The translations under genes and the position numbers were made by a program. Below the pieces are notes generated by a model. It was not told the DNA's origin. It searched no databases and saw nothing but the letters and a program-made list of their open reading frames with translations. A DNA stretch of 60,000 bases, taken from contig CAIIXF020000001.1 in assembly GCA_903813345.2 (NCBI GenBank), positions 11,447,598-11,507,597 of the forward strand. Direction: 5' to 3'. This stretch comes from Owenia fusiformis (taxonomy: Eukaryota; Annelida; Polychaeta; Sabellida; Oweniidae). Positions 23,009-34,400 of the stretch are shown in pieces; the stretch's first letter is position 1, and each line of letters opens with the position of its first letter.

Positions 23009-26000
23009 GGACTCGCGCCTGTTCCTCATAGGGATGGGCACCTTGAAACTAAAGTTGACAATCAAAAGTTTAAACAAGTGAAAAGTGATAGTGGCAAGGT
23101 GGCCATCCCTGCAGTTCAATCAGTCAAGGTTAATTTGCAAAGATCAGTTTCAAACATAATTATTCATACAAACATAGTTGACAATAATATCAAAGCCTTG
23201 GTAGATACTGGTGCAGAACAATCCTGTATGAGATTAGCACTCTATGAAAAATTGAACTTGCACAAGAATTGTCCTATCAGTCCAACTAATATTGAGTTAT
23301 ATGGGGCTGGGGGAGAAACTCACAAGCTAGAAGTACTGGGTGTGGCAAATGTTCCTCTAAAATTTGAAGAATTTGAGTACGTTCAACCAATGCATATCCT
23401 CAAAAGTGCAAATCATGATGTAATTTTAGGTGAGGACTTCTTCTCACAAAGTCAAGCACTCATAGACTTCACACAAAAAGTTGTCATTTTACAAAGGGGA
23501 GATCCTATTAAACATAGTACATATACTACTAATGAACCAAGACTAACAGCATGTGTAAATAATGTAGCTACTGGTAGTGAAGTACAAACATCAGGTATCA
23601 ATCTAGAGAAATGTAAATTACCAGAAGGGGAAAAGGCAGAATTGATAACTTTCATTGATAAAAATAAAGATGTCTTTTCTCAAAACATGAATGAGCTAGG
23701 CTGTGCAAATAGTACATATGAGCATGTTATAAGAACAAAATCAGATAAGCCAGTCCAGCAAAGATTCTATAGGTATTCTCAAGAACAGAAAAATGAAATT
23801 GACAAACAATGTGACCAAATGTTAGAATATGGCATAATTGAACATTCTGTGTCAGAATATGCTAGCCCTGTTGTGTTAGTGAAAAAGAAGTCAAATGAGT
23901 ACAGGTTAGCAATAGACTACAGAAGGCTCAATAAAAACACAGAAGCAATTCATTACCCTCTTCCACAATTAAATGACATTATAGATTGCATAGCGCATTC
24001 AAAAGCAACAATATTTTCAGTTTTGGACATGCATAGTGGGTTTTGGCAATTACCTCTTAGTGAAACCTCAAAGCATAAAACAGCATTTGTAACCCACAAG
24101 GGCAAATTTCAGTTCAACAGAATGCCTTTTGGCCTCAAAAATGCACCAATGTCATTTCAGAGGGTCATGAATGATGTTTTGAAAGGTCTTACATGGGACT
24201 TTGTGTTGGTTTACTGTGATGACATAATTGTTTTCAGTAAAGACATGAAAGAGCATTTAAACCATTTAGACCAGGTATTCACAAGACTTAGAAAAGCAAA
24301 TTTGAAGCTTAAACCCTCAAAATGTAAACTAGCACTGGAAAAGGTTGTTTATTTGGGTTTTGTCTTCACCAAAGAAGGTATAACAGTAGACAATGAAAAG
24401 ATCAAGGCAATTCTATCATACCCACAACCTACAAATGTCACAGAGGTAAGGGCATATTTGGGACTTTGTAACTTTTACCGCAGATTTGTTAAGGGTTTTA
24501 GTAACATAGTAGCCCCACTAAACAATCTTATGCGAAAAAATGTCGAGTTTGTTTGGGATGAACAATGTGAAAATGCATTTCAAGAATCAAAAATTATGTT
24601 GACTACAGAACCAGTGTTAGTATATCCTGACTTACAAAAGCCGTTCATTATATCATGTGACGCTTCAGGTACAGCTATTGGTTACATATTAGGTCAAATA
24701 GACGAACAAGGGAGAGAGAGAGCAGTTAGCTATGGAGGTAGGTCACTCTCAACAGGAGAGAGAAAGTGGTCCATTACTGAGAGAGAATGCCTTGCTTTAA
24801 TTGAAGCAATCAATGAATACCACATATACATAGCAAATGCACATTTTATAGTTTACACTGATCACATCTCATTAAAGTACCTGCAATCAATTAAAGATCA
24901 TACAGGTAGGCTAGGTAGGTGGTCAATCAAACTTCAAGCATATGATTTCACCATTGAGTTCAGGTGTGGCAAATCAAACTCAAATGCAGATGCATTAAGC
25001 CGGAGACCATATGAAGTAAATGAATGTAAACAAATGTGTCAACAAACCACAACAATACAAACAGAGGACTCAGGTATTACACAAGACAACTGCACTGATG
25101 AATGGGTAGCTTATAGTATTCCAAGCCCTACTACAATGCAAACAGGTAATATAGGGTCAGAAGGTCAAAATGTTAAGTGTCCAATAAGTGAATCAAAACA
25201 ACAAACAGGTATGTGTAGTGACCTAAGTGCCCTAAGTTCAATATGTGAAATTACTCAATCATCAAATGAGGTGTTTCAAAATAAACAAAGACAAGATCCC
25301 CAACTGCAAATATACATAAAGTATTTAGAGCAAGATGAGTTACCAGACAAAGAGAACTTAGCAAGAAAGGTAATACTTGAAAGTCAGGATTTTCTTATCA
25401 AAGATGGTATTCTATATCATATGTATTATCCAAGGGGAAAGGGTCATAAATCAGACAGAGTTGTAATACAATTAGCAATACCACAACAATTGAGAGAGGA
25501 TGTTCTACAGTGTTATCATGACTCCTTAATGGGAGGGCATCAAGGTCAAGATAGGACATACAACACAATCAGGTACAAATATTACTGGCCAAAAATGTAT
25601 TCTGACATAGAGAAATATGTAAAATCATGTGAAATTTGTCAACAATCAAAAAGGTATCATGGCCAGAGAGCACCCTTACAACCATTACCAACAGGAAGTC
25701 TATTCAGTCGTGTCCACATGGATATACTAGGACCTATACACAAGGTAAATGGATTTCAGTACATTCTTTTGATTGTAGACTCATTTTCGAAGTGGCCAGA
25801 AGCGGTAGCCTTGAAATCTATAGAGGCAACAGAGGTAGCCAGGGTATTGTTTACAGAATTCATATGTAGATATGGTTCCATGAAGACTTTAATCACAGAT
25901 AGAGGCCAGAATTTCATGTCAAAAGTTATTCAAGAATTGTGTAGAATGTTTGGTATTGAACACAGGGCCACCTCAAGTTATCACCCTGAGACCAATTCAA

Positions 26001-26857
26001 GCTGCGAAAGGATGAACAGTACAATCAATCAAGCATTTAGGTGTTTTGTTGATAAACAACAATCTAATTGGCCACAACTTCTACCAGGTATTTTAGCCTC
26101 TCATAGGTTTTCACCAGCAACTGAGTCAACTGGGTATTCCCCTTACTATTTGCTGTATGGTAAGGAACCCCTTATGCCACTAGATACTATGGTACCAGTA
26201 AGTATGGGACATAGTACAGTCACAGACAGACTACAAGATATACAGACTAACTTAGAGGTAGCAAGGGATATAGCTAAAGAGAATCAAGAAGCTGCAAAGA
26301 TAAAGACTAAAACCCAACATGATAAAAAGGCGAAACTACCACAGTTCAAGGTAGGTGATAGAGTATGGTTACATGTGCCTAAAACTCCAACAGGTCTAAC
26401 ACCTAAACATTGTAGAAAATATCATGGTCCATATTACATTGTAAGGGCTAATGCTAACATGACATACAAACTAATAAGGTGTAGTGATGATCGTTTATTG
26501 AGATCTTTGGTACATGCAAATAGATTGAAGCCTTATGTAGATCCAGAGACAAGACCAACAAATATACCAAGAGTTCAACAGGGACAGGTATTACAGGATG
26601 ACAATCATATTGATCAAGGTAGTAGTAGTATTAGTGATAGTAGTAGTGAAAGTGATCAGCAGCCACCTCAGGTACAAGAAGTTGAGCGACTCTTGGCATG
26701 TGGTAAACACAATGGAAAAAAGTGTTATAAGGTGAAGTGGCGTAATGAGAAAAAGAGTACATGGGAGTATGAAGAAAATATTCCAAGAAATTTAATAAGG
26801 GAATACCATATCACCAAAACAAACACTGGTAAAGTAAGGAAAAGGAAAACTAGATAA
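23009..26857 (+). CDS. pol: Pol polyprotein: protease, RT, RNase H, integrase, chromodomain
   Basis: Open from just after the TGA at 23006. No early Met exists in frame, so pol is probably made by readthrough or frameshift from gag, not from its own AUG. Residue numbers count from the codon at 23078. Aspartic protease DTGA at 43-46. Reverse transcriptase with FSVLDMHSGFWQ at about 313 and YCDD at 379-382. RNase H with DAS at 528 and TDH at 594. Integrase zinc domain with H/H/C/C (His near 824-831, Cys 851 and 854). Catalytic Asp882, Asp941, Glu977, the last two spaced by 35 residues. GPY motif at 1117-1119. Chromodomain-like segment about 1200-1247 with KCYKVKWRNEKKSTWEYEE. All key residues are present and there is no internal stop. 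Confidence 0.96.
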   Translation, partial: GLAPVPHRDGHLETKVDNQKFKQVKSDSGKVAIPAVQSVKVNLQRSVSNIIIHTNIVDNNIKALVDTGAEQSCMRLALYEKLNLHKNCPISPTNIELYGAGGETHKLEVLGVANVPLKFEEFEYVQPMHILKSANHDVILGEDFFSQSQALIDFTQKVVILQRGDPIKHSTYTTNEPRLTACVNNVATGSEVQTSGINLEKCKLPEGEKAELITFIDKNKDVFSQNMNELGCANSTYEHVIRTKSDKPVQQRFYRYSQEQKNEIDKQCDQMLEYGIIEHSVSEYASPVVLVKKKSNEYRLAIDYRRLNKNTEAIHYPLPQLNDIIDCIAHSKATIFSVLDMHSGFWQLPLSETSKHKTAFVTHKGKFQFNRMPFGLKNAPMSFQRVMNDVLKGLTWDFVLVYCDDIIVFSKDMKEHLNHLDQVFTRLRKANLKLKPSKCKLALEKVVYLGFVFTKEGITVDNEKIKAILSYPQPTNVTEVRAYLGLCNFYRRFVKGFSNIVAPLNNLMRKNVEFVWDEQCENAFQESKIMLTTEPVLVYPDLQKPFIISCDASGTAIGYILGQIDEQGRERAVSYGGRSLSTGERKWSITERECLALIEAINEYHIYIANAHFIVYTDHISLKYLQSIKDHTGRLGRWSIKLQAYDFTIEFRCGKSNSNADALSRRPYEVNECKQMCQQTTTIQTEDSGITQDNCTDEWVAYSIPSPTTMQTGNIGSEGQNVKCPISESKQQTGMCSDLSALSSICEITQSSNEVFQNKQRQDPQLQIYIKYLEQDELPDKENLARKVILESQDFLIKDGILYHMYYPRGKGHKSDRVVIQLAIPQQLREDVLQCYHDSLMGGHQGQDRTYNTIRYKYYWPKMYSDIEKYVKSCEICQQSKRYHGQRAPLQPLPTGSLFSRVHMDILGPIHKVNGFQYILLIVDSFSKWPEAVALKSIEATEVARVLFTEFICRYGSMKTLITDRGQNFMSKVIQELCRMFGIEHRATSSYHPETNSSCERMNSTINQAFRCFVDKQQSNWPQLLPGILASHRFSPATESTGYSPYYLLYGKEPLMPLDTMVPVSMGHSTVTDRLQDIQTNLEVARDIAKENQEAAKIKTKTQHDKKAKLPQFKVGDRVWLHVPKTPTGLTPKHCRKYHGPYYIVRANANMTYKLIRCSDDRLLRSLVHANRLKPYVDPETRPTNIPRVQQGQVLQDDNHIDQGSSSISDSSSESDQQPPQVQEVERLLACGKHNGKKCYKVKWRNEKKSTWEYEENIPRNLIREYHITKTNTGKVRKRKTR

Positions 26858-28847
26858 GAAAGCAAATCGATACATCATGCATGCATTTGAGTCCCATATT
26901 AGTTAGTTGTTTGAGTAAGTACATGTAGGCATTATATGATGTATGATATGGTATTGTAAAGAAACTATAGCAGTTTATTGTTTGATATATTCTATGGTAC
27001 AAGTATACAGCACAGGTGAGGTATAAGAGATGATGCTATTAAATTAAGGTAAGGGTATCAGGTGTAAATGTAAAGATAAAAGAGTATTAAGTGAGAAATA
27101 ATAAAGTAAATGAAATGTAATAAAGCAAGTGAAATGATAATAAAGCAAGTGAAAAATAAAGAGAATATCTGGTTCCAATCAAGAGGATTAAAACACAGGT
27201 CTACTTAATGTACAGGTAGATCTGCGGATCCCAGGAAGATCAAACCTTAAAGAAAAGGTTAACCTAGGACAACGTGCGACCTAGTCTGAGTTATCTTATG
27301 GCTAAAACCCCACATTACAAATGCAGTAATAAGACGTTGTTATCTGTGTATGTAATTGTGTAGCCAGTGTCTTAACGTCTAATTAAAGGGGCAGGTAGTG
27401 GCTCACGAATGCGGCAACCCCACCTTGCTGTCATTTATACAGTAAGGTAAGTCCAAGTTCTGACATAAGCACGTAGTACATATAGTGTGTAGAAGTGTTA
27501 GTTAGAATAACATATGTAGTTCAAGTGAAAGTAAAACAAATGTAGTCCAAGTGAAAGTGAAAGAAATGTAGTTCAAGTGAAATCCTAAGGAAAAAGGATA
27601 AGATATAGTGAGCCAAAATAAAAGTGTCAATATTGCATGGCCAACCCTGCTAATATTTTTAGATGTCTTAACCTGTAAACTAATAAAGTGTTAGGATTAT
27701 TTACTAATATTTAGTATAGTGCCTTCTGGTAAATATAGTTACTGGGTGCAAACTACTTCCTGGGAGCTAGACACTAATTGGGATAATTGGGACCAGTTAA
27801 TTTGAGAATGACAACTTATAATAATCTTAATTGTTCAAAATATATAATTAATTAATCCTAAATTGAATATCTATGTACAACTTAAATTGAATTCATGGAC
27901 TGCTACAGTCAGTTTACATTGTTTAAGAAGTTCAATTGCAAGGGATTATTTGCCTTACTTCTCTTATACTTCATCAATGTGAGTTTCTCATTATTATTTA
28001 AATGTGCCAGACAAAGGTCATATACCAAAGCATTATGGTAGAGATAAAGTTTGCACAAACAATTATGATGTGCATCATTAACAGTGTTTATAAACAAAAC
28101 TTAGTAGAAAGGTAGGATTTAGTGCAAGTTACTTTTAACTAGATATGGTTATAATAGGCCATAAAAGATTTTTTTTCTCATGTACATATGATTGTAATTT
28201 TTAACTCAAGAAAATACAGGATTGGATTGTGCCAAGTTGATAAGTTTTTACTGGCAACAGAATCATACGCGTAAAATTCTGTGCTGGTGCATAATGAGTG
28301 ATCAATTACCTTTGTTGGTTGTTAATTGCAGTTTGGGTATTTTCAAAAAGAAATTGTCCTGTTTATAATTGTTTTATTGAGTTTAATAATTATTATGGTA
28401 GTTTATGATGATTTTAGTTAGATAAACAGTATGTAAATTGTAAAGTAGAGTATACAAATAGGTGTTTAAAAAAAAATATATATATATGCGACCACTCTGA
28501 ACACTAAATTGCTTAAAATAAGAATTGCTAGCAGACAATTTGAAAGTTGGTAGACTTATGGCCTCAAAAATTATGGAGGAGTTATTAATCTTCTAATATG
28601 ATGAATTTCTTGATTAATGAAAATTATGCTGAATTATATTAACTCTGATAGTGCAACAACTACTATTATAAACAATGTGACTTTACTTCAGGAAGGAAGG
28701 ACAATATGACACTCCTCATCTCCAGGCGATGACATCAACATTGGACGATGACATCAACGTTGGACGTTGATATAACATTTTAACATATTTTATACTTTGA
28801 TAGAATTTAACATTACAGGTTATATATTTTTAACTTGGACTGATTAA
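26858..28847 (+). other. Long 3' internal region of the Gypsy element, no env
   Basis: About 2 kb between pol and the 3' LTR with no long ORF. It has simple phrases of the form AAGTGAAA repeated near 27100-27160 and 27520-27590, an (AT)n tract near 28480, and a 19-bp tandem pair CGATGACATCAACRTTGGA at 28728-28765. Unusually long for a non-env Gypsy element; role unknown. Confidence 0.7.
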
Positions 28848-28883
28848 ACGGAGTGATTTTCATTTAGAATGCGGGACGCATTC
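28848..28883 (+). repeat. LTR-start duplicate and perfect hairpin before the PPT
   Basis: ACGGAGTGATTTTCAT (28848-28863) repeats 16 bases found at the start of the 3' LTR (28905-28920). It is followed at 28867-28883 by a perfect 7-bp stem with a 3-base loop, GAATGCG-GGA-CGCATTC. Confidence 0.85.
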
Positions 28884-28885
28884 TT

Positions 28886-28900
28886 TGGAGGAGAAGCAAA
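28886..28900 (+). other. Polypurine tract
   Basis: GGAGGAGAAG followed by CAAA lies directly before the 3' LTR, the position of the plus-strand primer in LTR elements. The C near the end makes it slightly impure. Confidence 0.75.
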
Positions 28901-29409
28901 TGTGACGGAGTGATTTTCATGTTGTATTTTATAATTAATATCTTATACTTTTACTTTGTTTTTACTTTGTAAATTAATTAATGGAAACATGATACAAAAA
29001 GCATTTAGATAAACAACAGGTCCTGTAGTACACCTGGGATATCTCTGGTCAGTTTCTCACATTAAATATGCAATCATTACAATTGTTCAGAGCATCTTCA
29101 GACTTACAAATGTTTCTTTAATTTACATTTAATTTACATTTCTATATCTTGGATTCTAATTAGGATTTGAAGCAGTCTTCCTATTGTTAAACTTTTTACA
29201 TAACAGATTTGAAGTGATCATGTGATGTCTGGTTTTGAAGAATATACTATATGCCATGTGAGATTTGGGTCACTTTTCGGCCTAGACTTCAAAAAGACAT
29301 AACTAGATTTAGCAGTAGATTAGAAGTGAAAACAAGTGAAATAAATAAAAGATAGAAATTAAAACATCACACTATTGTGTAGAATTAATATAAAGAGAGC
29401 CCGGTCATA
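28901..29409 (+). repeat. 3' LTR
   Basis: 509 bp, reading the same as 21544-22052. It carries AATAAA at 29340 in the sense orientation of ZNG1, so it could in principle end host transcripts early. Confidence 0.95.
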
Positions 29410-29413
29410 ATAT
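29410..29413. repeat. Target-site duplication, right
   Basis: ATAT, matching 21540-21543 if the LTR ends at 29409. Confidence 0.55.
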
Positions 29414-30357
29414 ATTCAGTGTGTTTGATTCAAATTATTGGGTCTGTTGCAAATTGATATTTTACTGAATACAGCATAAAATTGAGCTAAACTGAAAAGA
29501 ATAAGAACAAACTAGTGGCTCGTATATGTGAGCGTGACATTAAATCTAAAATACGGCCAGCCGAAATTGACAGGTTTTAGGTTTAAGAGTTTTATGATAA
29601 ATGAATGCGATTGAATTGAAGAAGAAGGAACGTCATAAAAACAAATACCAACCATTTATATAAATGTTTCATTATTTTAGCATATTTTGTTTTAAATTTC
29701 ATTTTACTATATCAATATTTGCTTCTATAACAGTAATGTTGATTTGTTATTCAGCTATGCAATGAAAACATAGTTGAAAAGTTGGCATCTGCAGCTATTG
29801 AATGTTCAACTGAACAAAAGTGTCAATTATTTTACAACTCAAATATCTTAATTAATATGTTACCATTCAAAACTTACATAAATTGGGAAACTGTCACTGT
29901 AAACTTTGTTTATATTTCTAAATATTTTATAGCATATTTATTAATGAATCAGATACCGGTATATATTTCTACATACAATTTCTGATTTGCAGTTAAAATG
30001 AACAACGCTGAATAATTTTAAATTTTAATATTTTTAAAGCCGTGTGAAATAATTCAAGCATTGCAGTTAAAATTTATGGATTTGCAGATTTGAACAACAC
30101 TGAATAATTATGAATTGTAATTTCGTAAAATCGTAAAGATCGTCAAGTATAACAATTGGAATTTCATGTGTCAACTATTTTTCTCATCAGAATAATATTA
30201 TAATATCTGACGTTTCTAGAAGCTGAGAAATTTGAGACATACGTAACTCAAAAATATCAAACTGTCACCTGTTTTTTCAATGTCAGGTCAATGACATGTT
30301 AATACTGATGGTACAAGTGAAGATGATACGTGACGACATCAACACATTTTATAGTCT
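29414..30357. other. ZNG1 intron 5, nothing seen
   Basis: About 0.9 kb of AT-rich intron. A phrase near 29993 (GCAGTTAAAATGAACAACGC) partly recurs at about 30063, a weak local repeat. No gene. Confidence 0.5.
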
Positions 30358-30566
30358 TATTCCAGGCCTGTAGCCAGGATTTACCTGGGGGGAGCAGTTT
30401 TACCAAGGGAGGAGTTTTTGCCAAGGGGGCAGCTTTTTGACAGTTTTGGCAAAAACTCATGCGAAAAGTGCTCAGAATGGTGAAAAACTGCATGATTTTG
30501 AAAGAATTTCTGACCAGGGGGGAGCAGCTGCTCCTTTCGCTCCCCCCTGGCTATGGGCCTGTATTC
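30358..30566. mobile_element. CAGGCCCGTAGCC-type MITE, copy D
   Basis: Element 30363-30561 (199 bp) starts CAGGCCTGTAGCCAGG and ends CCTGGCTATGGGCCTG, flanked by the direct repeat TATTC. It contains GTGAAAAACTGCATGATTTT. The best preserved copy in the window. The open frames here on both strands are by-products of the element. Confidence 0.92.
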
Positions 30567-31310
30567 TGATAACATTAGATTCAGACAAATTCTTAGTGAT
30601 CTCTTTGGTGAATCATGTGCCAAAATGATAAGATCCTTTCACCTTATTAAAAGTCCCCGATAACATTGATTCTTTTAGCAAAATATTAGTTCAGTCTCAA
30701 AGTGTCACTAGATTTCGGAAATATTCTCCCATTAATTTCTTGGAAAAATATTGGAATATTTGCCACCGCTTGGGGCAGAATTTTCAATCGAACACACTCT
30801 GGCACTAAGAATTCAGATTGGATTTATCCGGCAGTTTTTAATTGATCACTACGTTGTGTTATTCTTTGTAATGTTGCCATATTTAATCTGATCATTTGTT
30901 CAGTAATCTGAACCACAGCTTGTGTTATTTTTTCATCTATGTGTAGGTCTCTAAGTGAGGAGGGGGTCAGATTTCTATGTGAAGAGCTGTCTAGATGGGT
31001 GTATATGTAATGATAAGTGGCCCTAGAGGAAATCTAACACCCCTCCTTCTACACAGAGAGCAAACAATAAATACTAAGCACAATGTATCAGTTCTTTGAT
31101 TACAGCACTCTTACCAACAGCAAGCATACGCGGGATCTACATAGCTATTCCATTAGAAATAGAATGTCACCTTTGAAAATACAAAGTTAAATGTGTATTC
31201 TGCTTGTTGTCACACTTACCAACATTTGTTTGTACATGTGTAGAGAGAGAGATTCTGCCATGTTCTTGCCACGTCAGATCATGGTGACATTAAATGTAAA
31301 ATTTTATTTC
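30567..31310. other. ZNG1 intron 5, nothing seen
   Basis: No gene or recognisable repeat. Confidence 0.5.
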
Positions 31311-31475
31311 AACACCAAGTTGTAACATATTCTTATTGCCACCATTTTTTGTGAACAGCATTCTGTGTCTCTTAACAGCAGTTGGTGTTTGCATTGATGT
31401 CTGTAACAATTCTGTAACAACTGTTACACTTTTGTAACCATTTTCAGGTTGTGACATTTTGCTTTTAACCTTGGG
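31311..31475 (+). mobile_element. HINE/pearl-like element, copy D (strongly diverged)
   Basis: Recognised mainly by the middle GTTGGTGTTTGCATTGATG then TCTGTAACAA and the right end AGGTTGTGACATTTTGC. The left hairpin is poorly kept. Could be an independent sequence. Confidence 0.45.
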
Positions 31476-34400
31476 GCAATGGATTATGTGATAAACACTA
31501 TCTGAAATATGATAATATATCAATATACTAAGTTTGTACTTTTGATTTATGGAAAAAAAATTCTGAATTTTTCTCAAGATCGATTATGATGTCAGACAAA
31601 TAAAAGATGCTGGTTAAATTGCTGCCTAATTGCTTGACTGACACCCAATAAAATCACTTGGTCTTTAAAAGGCTATACAATCTGTCACAACATAATTAAC
31701 GTTAATTTATAGTTGTAAAACTTTTTATAATATTTAACCATTTTGAAAACTTCAGAGAAAACAATTATTCTTTTGAATTGAAACTAACTTTATGTGTGTG
31801 ATATTGAGTGGGGTACAAAAGTTCCCGCTGAGGATGTTGTACTAAAACACAGACTCTCTCGTGAAGATTTGATAAATGGAATCGCTGTAACAGATGGCAA
31901 ACAGGACCATGAAGGTAAGCTTGAGGGGTACAATAGCCACTCCACCTTAGTGACAGTACACCAATTCCCATACAGTTGCCAATCGACTTAAAGAACAATT
32001 CAACAACTATTTACATTAAAGAACGCTATGATTATTATAAACTTACAATCAAGTGAAAGCGTTTGGAAAATCATAGGTTAAGATAGAGGATTAATCTGTC
32101 TCCCCGATTTTATTCAATTGGACTTTTTTTGCTTCGAGTGTTTAGTTTGATCAACTAATCATAAATGTACTATTCAAAGATTGAAGAAATAAGTTTTCAA
32201 TGACAGCCGGTGAGTGAAGTAATAATATTTTAATAGAGCAATACCTCGCATTTTATTTCAATACAAAAGAGGAAATTCTTTATGTTTCAATAGAAAACTT
32301 CTGATTTTTAACACACAGGGATACAGTCTGGCTGTATTGATCTATTTAATGTTACAGAATAAATTGTAATATCTTCTGCAGTCAATATCAAAGCTGAATA
32401 TTTAATGATTATGTTGAGTTGAAAAGTGCAAAGTTTTCTATGGGAGTATAGAAACGTGTGGCAGACATGGTCATGTGGCGCCATGTCCCCTACCCCCTAG
32501 GATCCGACCCATGCTTCAGTGGATCCTGAGGAGATATCACTGCTACCCAGACCCTTTATGAAATTATTGATTTTTACTTTGGAAATCAATCAATCAATCA
32601 ACCAATCAACCAACCAATCAACAACCAATTAAATAAAGCCATCTAAAAACTCAAACATTACATATTGTGAAAGTGGGTTGTTCTAATGATTATTTGGATA
32701 ATTTGTTAGAGAAAACCAAATTAAAATACATTGAAATGAATTACCAAGAGAGGTGTTTATACAATCATACGCTTTAATGACTTCATCTTAAGATCTCCAC
32801 ATTCATCTCTTATGTTCCATGTTGTTGATTCCAACATGAATCCTTAGTTTTCAACTCAACTAGAATGAAAGAGATAAAACATGCCGAGTACGTACATATT
32901 TATTTTACTGTAAAAATATTAACTGGTTGATTAAGCACTGGAGAATTTGGACCTGGGGTAGGGTACTTGTGATATGCGATACCCCAATGATCACCTTTAT
33001 AAGGATAATTGACACCTTTTATGACAAAAAACACACACACTCAAACAGAACAAGGAAACTTTTCATGTTTGTTTACTTTATTTTTTTACTTTTTCATGAA
33101 TATGTTGTTCTACCGTGGGCTAGTGATATTTGATATAGGTCTTCTTTGTTGGGGTTCTTATTGCCTACCCTAGTATTGATAACATTTTATCATTCAACTG
33201 CATTTAATCAAACAGCATCGGGTGGTCTGAATCAGCAATATTACACATCATTACAGTCTATAATTGAAATTTTACACAATTTTAATTTTTTGATCAGAAA
33301 TAAACTCAAAAAGTATATTAATTTTTCTGATAGCATTTTCTGTAACATTTTTGTTTGTTTGCTAAGCTTCCACCAGTAAGTGAATATAGTTCCTCCAGTA
33401 GCTGAATGTAGTCTCTAGAGTCGTTGAATACAGTCCCTACAATCAATGATGACGTCCCTACAGTCTATAATATAGTCCCAACAAGTTGATGAATGTAGTC
33501 CCTATATTCGCTGAAGATAATAGGCACTAATCAAGCAAAGATGGTTTTGTTGGGACATGTACATGTAATGTCATGAACCTACAGTATATGACAAATCTCA
33601 GAAACATTTTCAAGATGCAACAATCCATAAAAAAACAACTTAAGAACTACAGCTTATCTTTCCCATTTTGAAGTAAGCATGGATTTATTTGCAACACATT
33701 GAAATTGCATTGAAAACACATTGATATTGCATTGAAAAAATATAACTTTATCATTGAGTTTAATTTTGTGTTTAATTACAGGTATATCATTTAGTTCAAC
33801 TTGGTGTTTAATTACAGGTATATCATTGGTCCCAGTATGAATGTAGCTAGACCAAGTTAATTATTGCTATCTTCAAAGTCAAGCCGAAGTTCGCCTCCTC
33901 TATGTTATACCAATTATCCTTCCCTGATTGTCTAATTGGGTAGGGAGACATGTTGTGTGAAATGAAAGTTTGGGCAATGATTCGTAAAAGGGCCCACATC
34001 TGACCGAGGATACACACCTCAATGTGTTTGTTGTCCTTACGTTTCATTAGATAGACACAAACAACACATAAATGTTTGTCAAAAAAGTTGAGTTCTCACG
34101 ACCGTGTTATTTTTTGATGTGTATTTTCGTATATGTCCCCCGCTATGCATAATGATGTGTTATTTGTTAATTGTGTTTATATTATGTTTTCTTTAATTAG
34201 TTTTCTTTATGAGAGGAATGGCTGAAGGCGTGATGACTGCGTGTCCTGTATCATTGTATCATTGTACTGCATCGACTAGAATAATATAAAAAGTATTATT
34301 TCGCAAAATATCGTTCTACTTGAGTTCGGAGAACCAAAATTAACACTCTGCAACTTGAATTCACCTAATTGATTTTTGATATTTTTATTAACCTCACAAT

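Larger units (their letters stand above)
21544..29409 (+). mobile_element. Ty3/Gypsy LTR retrotransposon with chromodomain, full length
   Basis: A 7.9 kb element with two 509-bp LTRs, a gag-like ORF, a pol ORF in the order protease, reverse transcriptase, RNase H, integrase, and a C-terminal chromodomain. The pol order and the GPY/F motif place it in Metaviridae (Ty3/Gypsy). The chromodomain suggests a chromovirus-type or related lineage. There is no env. It sits in the sense orientation in ZNG1 intron 5. The LTRs show no difference I can see by eye, so the insertion is probably very young. Gag has a break in its second zinc knuckle and a UGA separates the gag and pol frames. Confidence 0.97.

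Noticed and set aside
23078-23080. GTG as a start for pol
   Set aside because: The frame is already open from 23009 and GTG is not a normal start in animals; pol is more likely made by readthrough or frameshift from gag.
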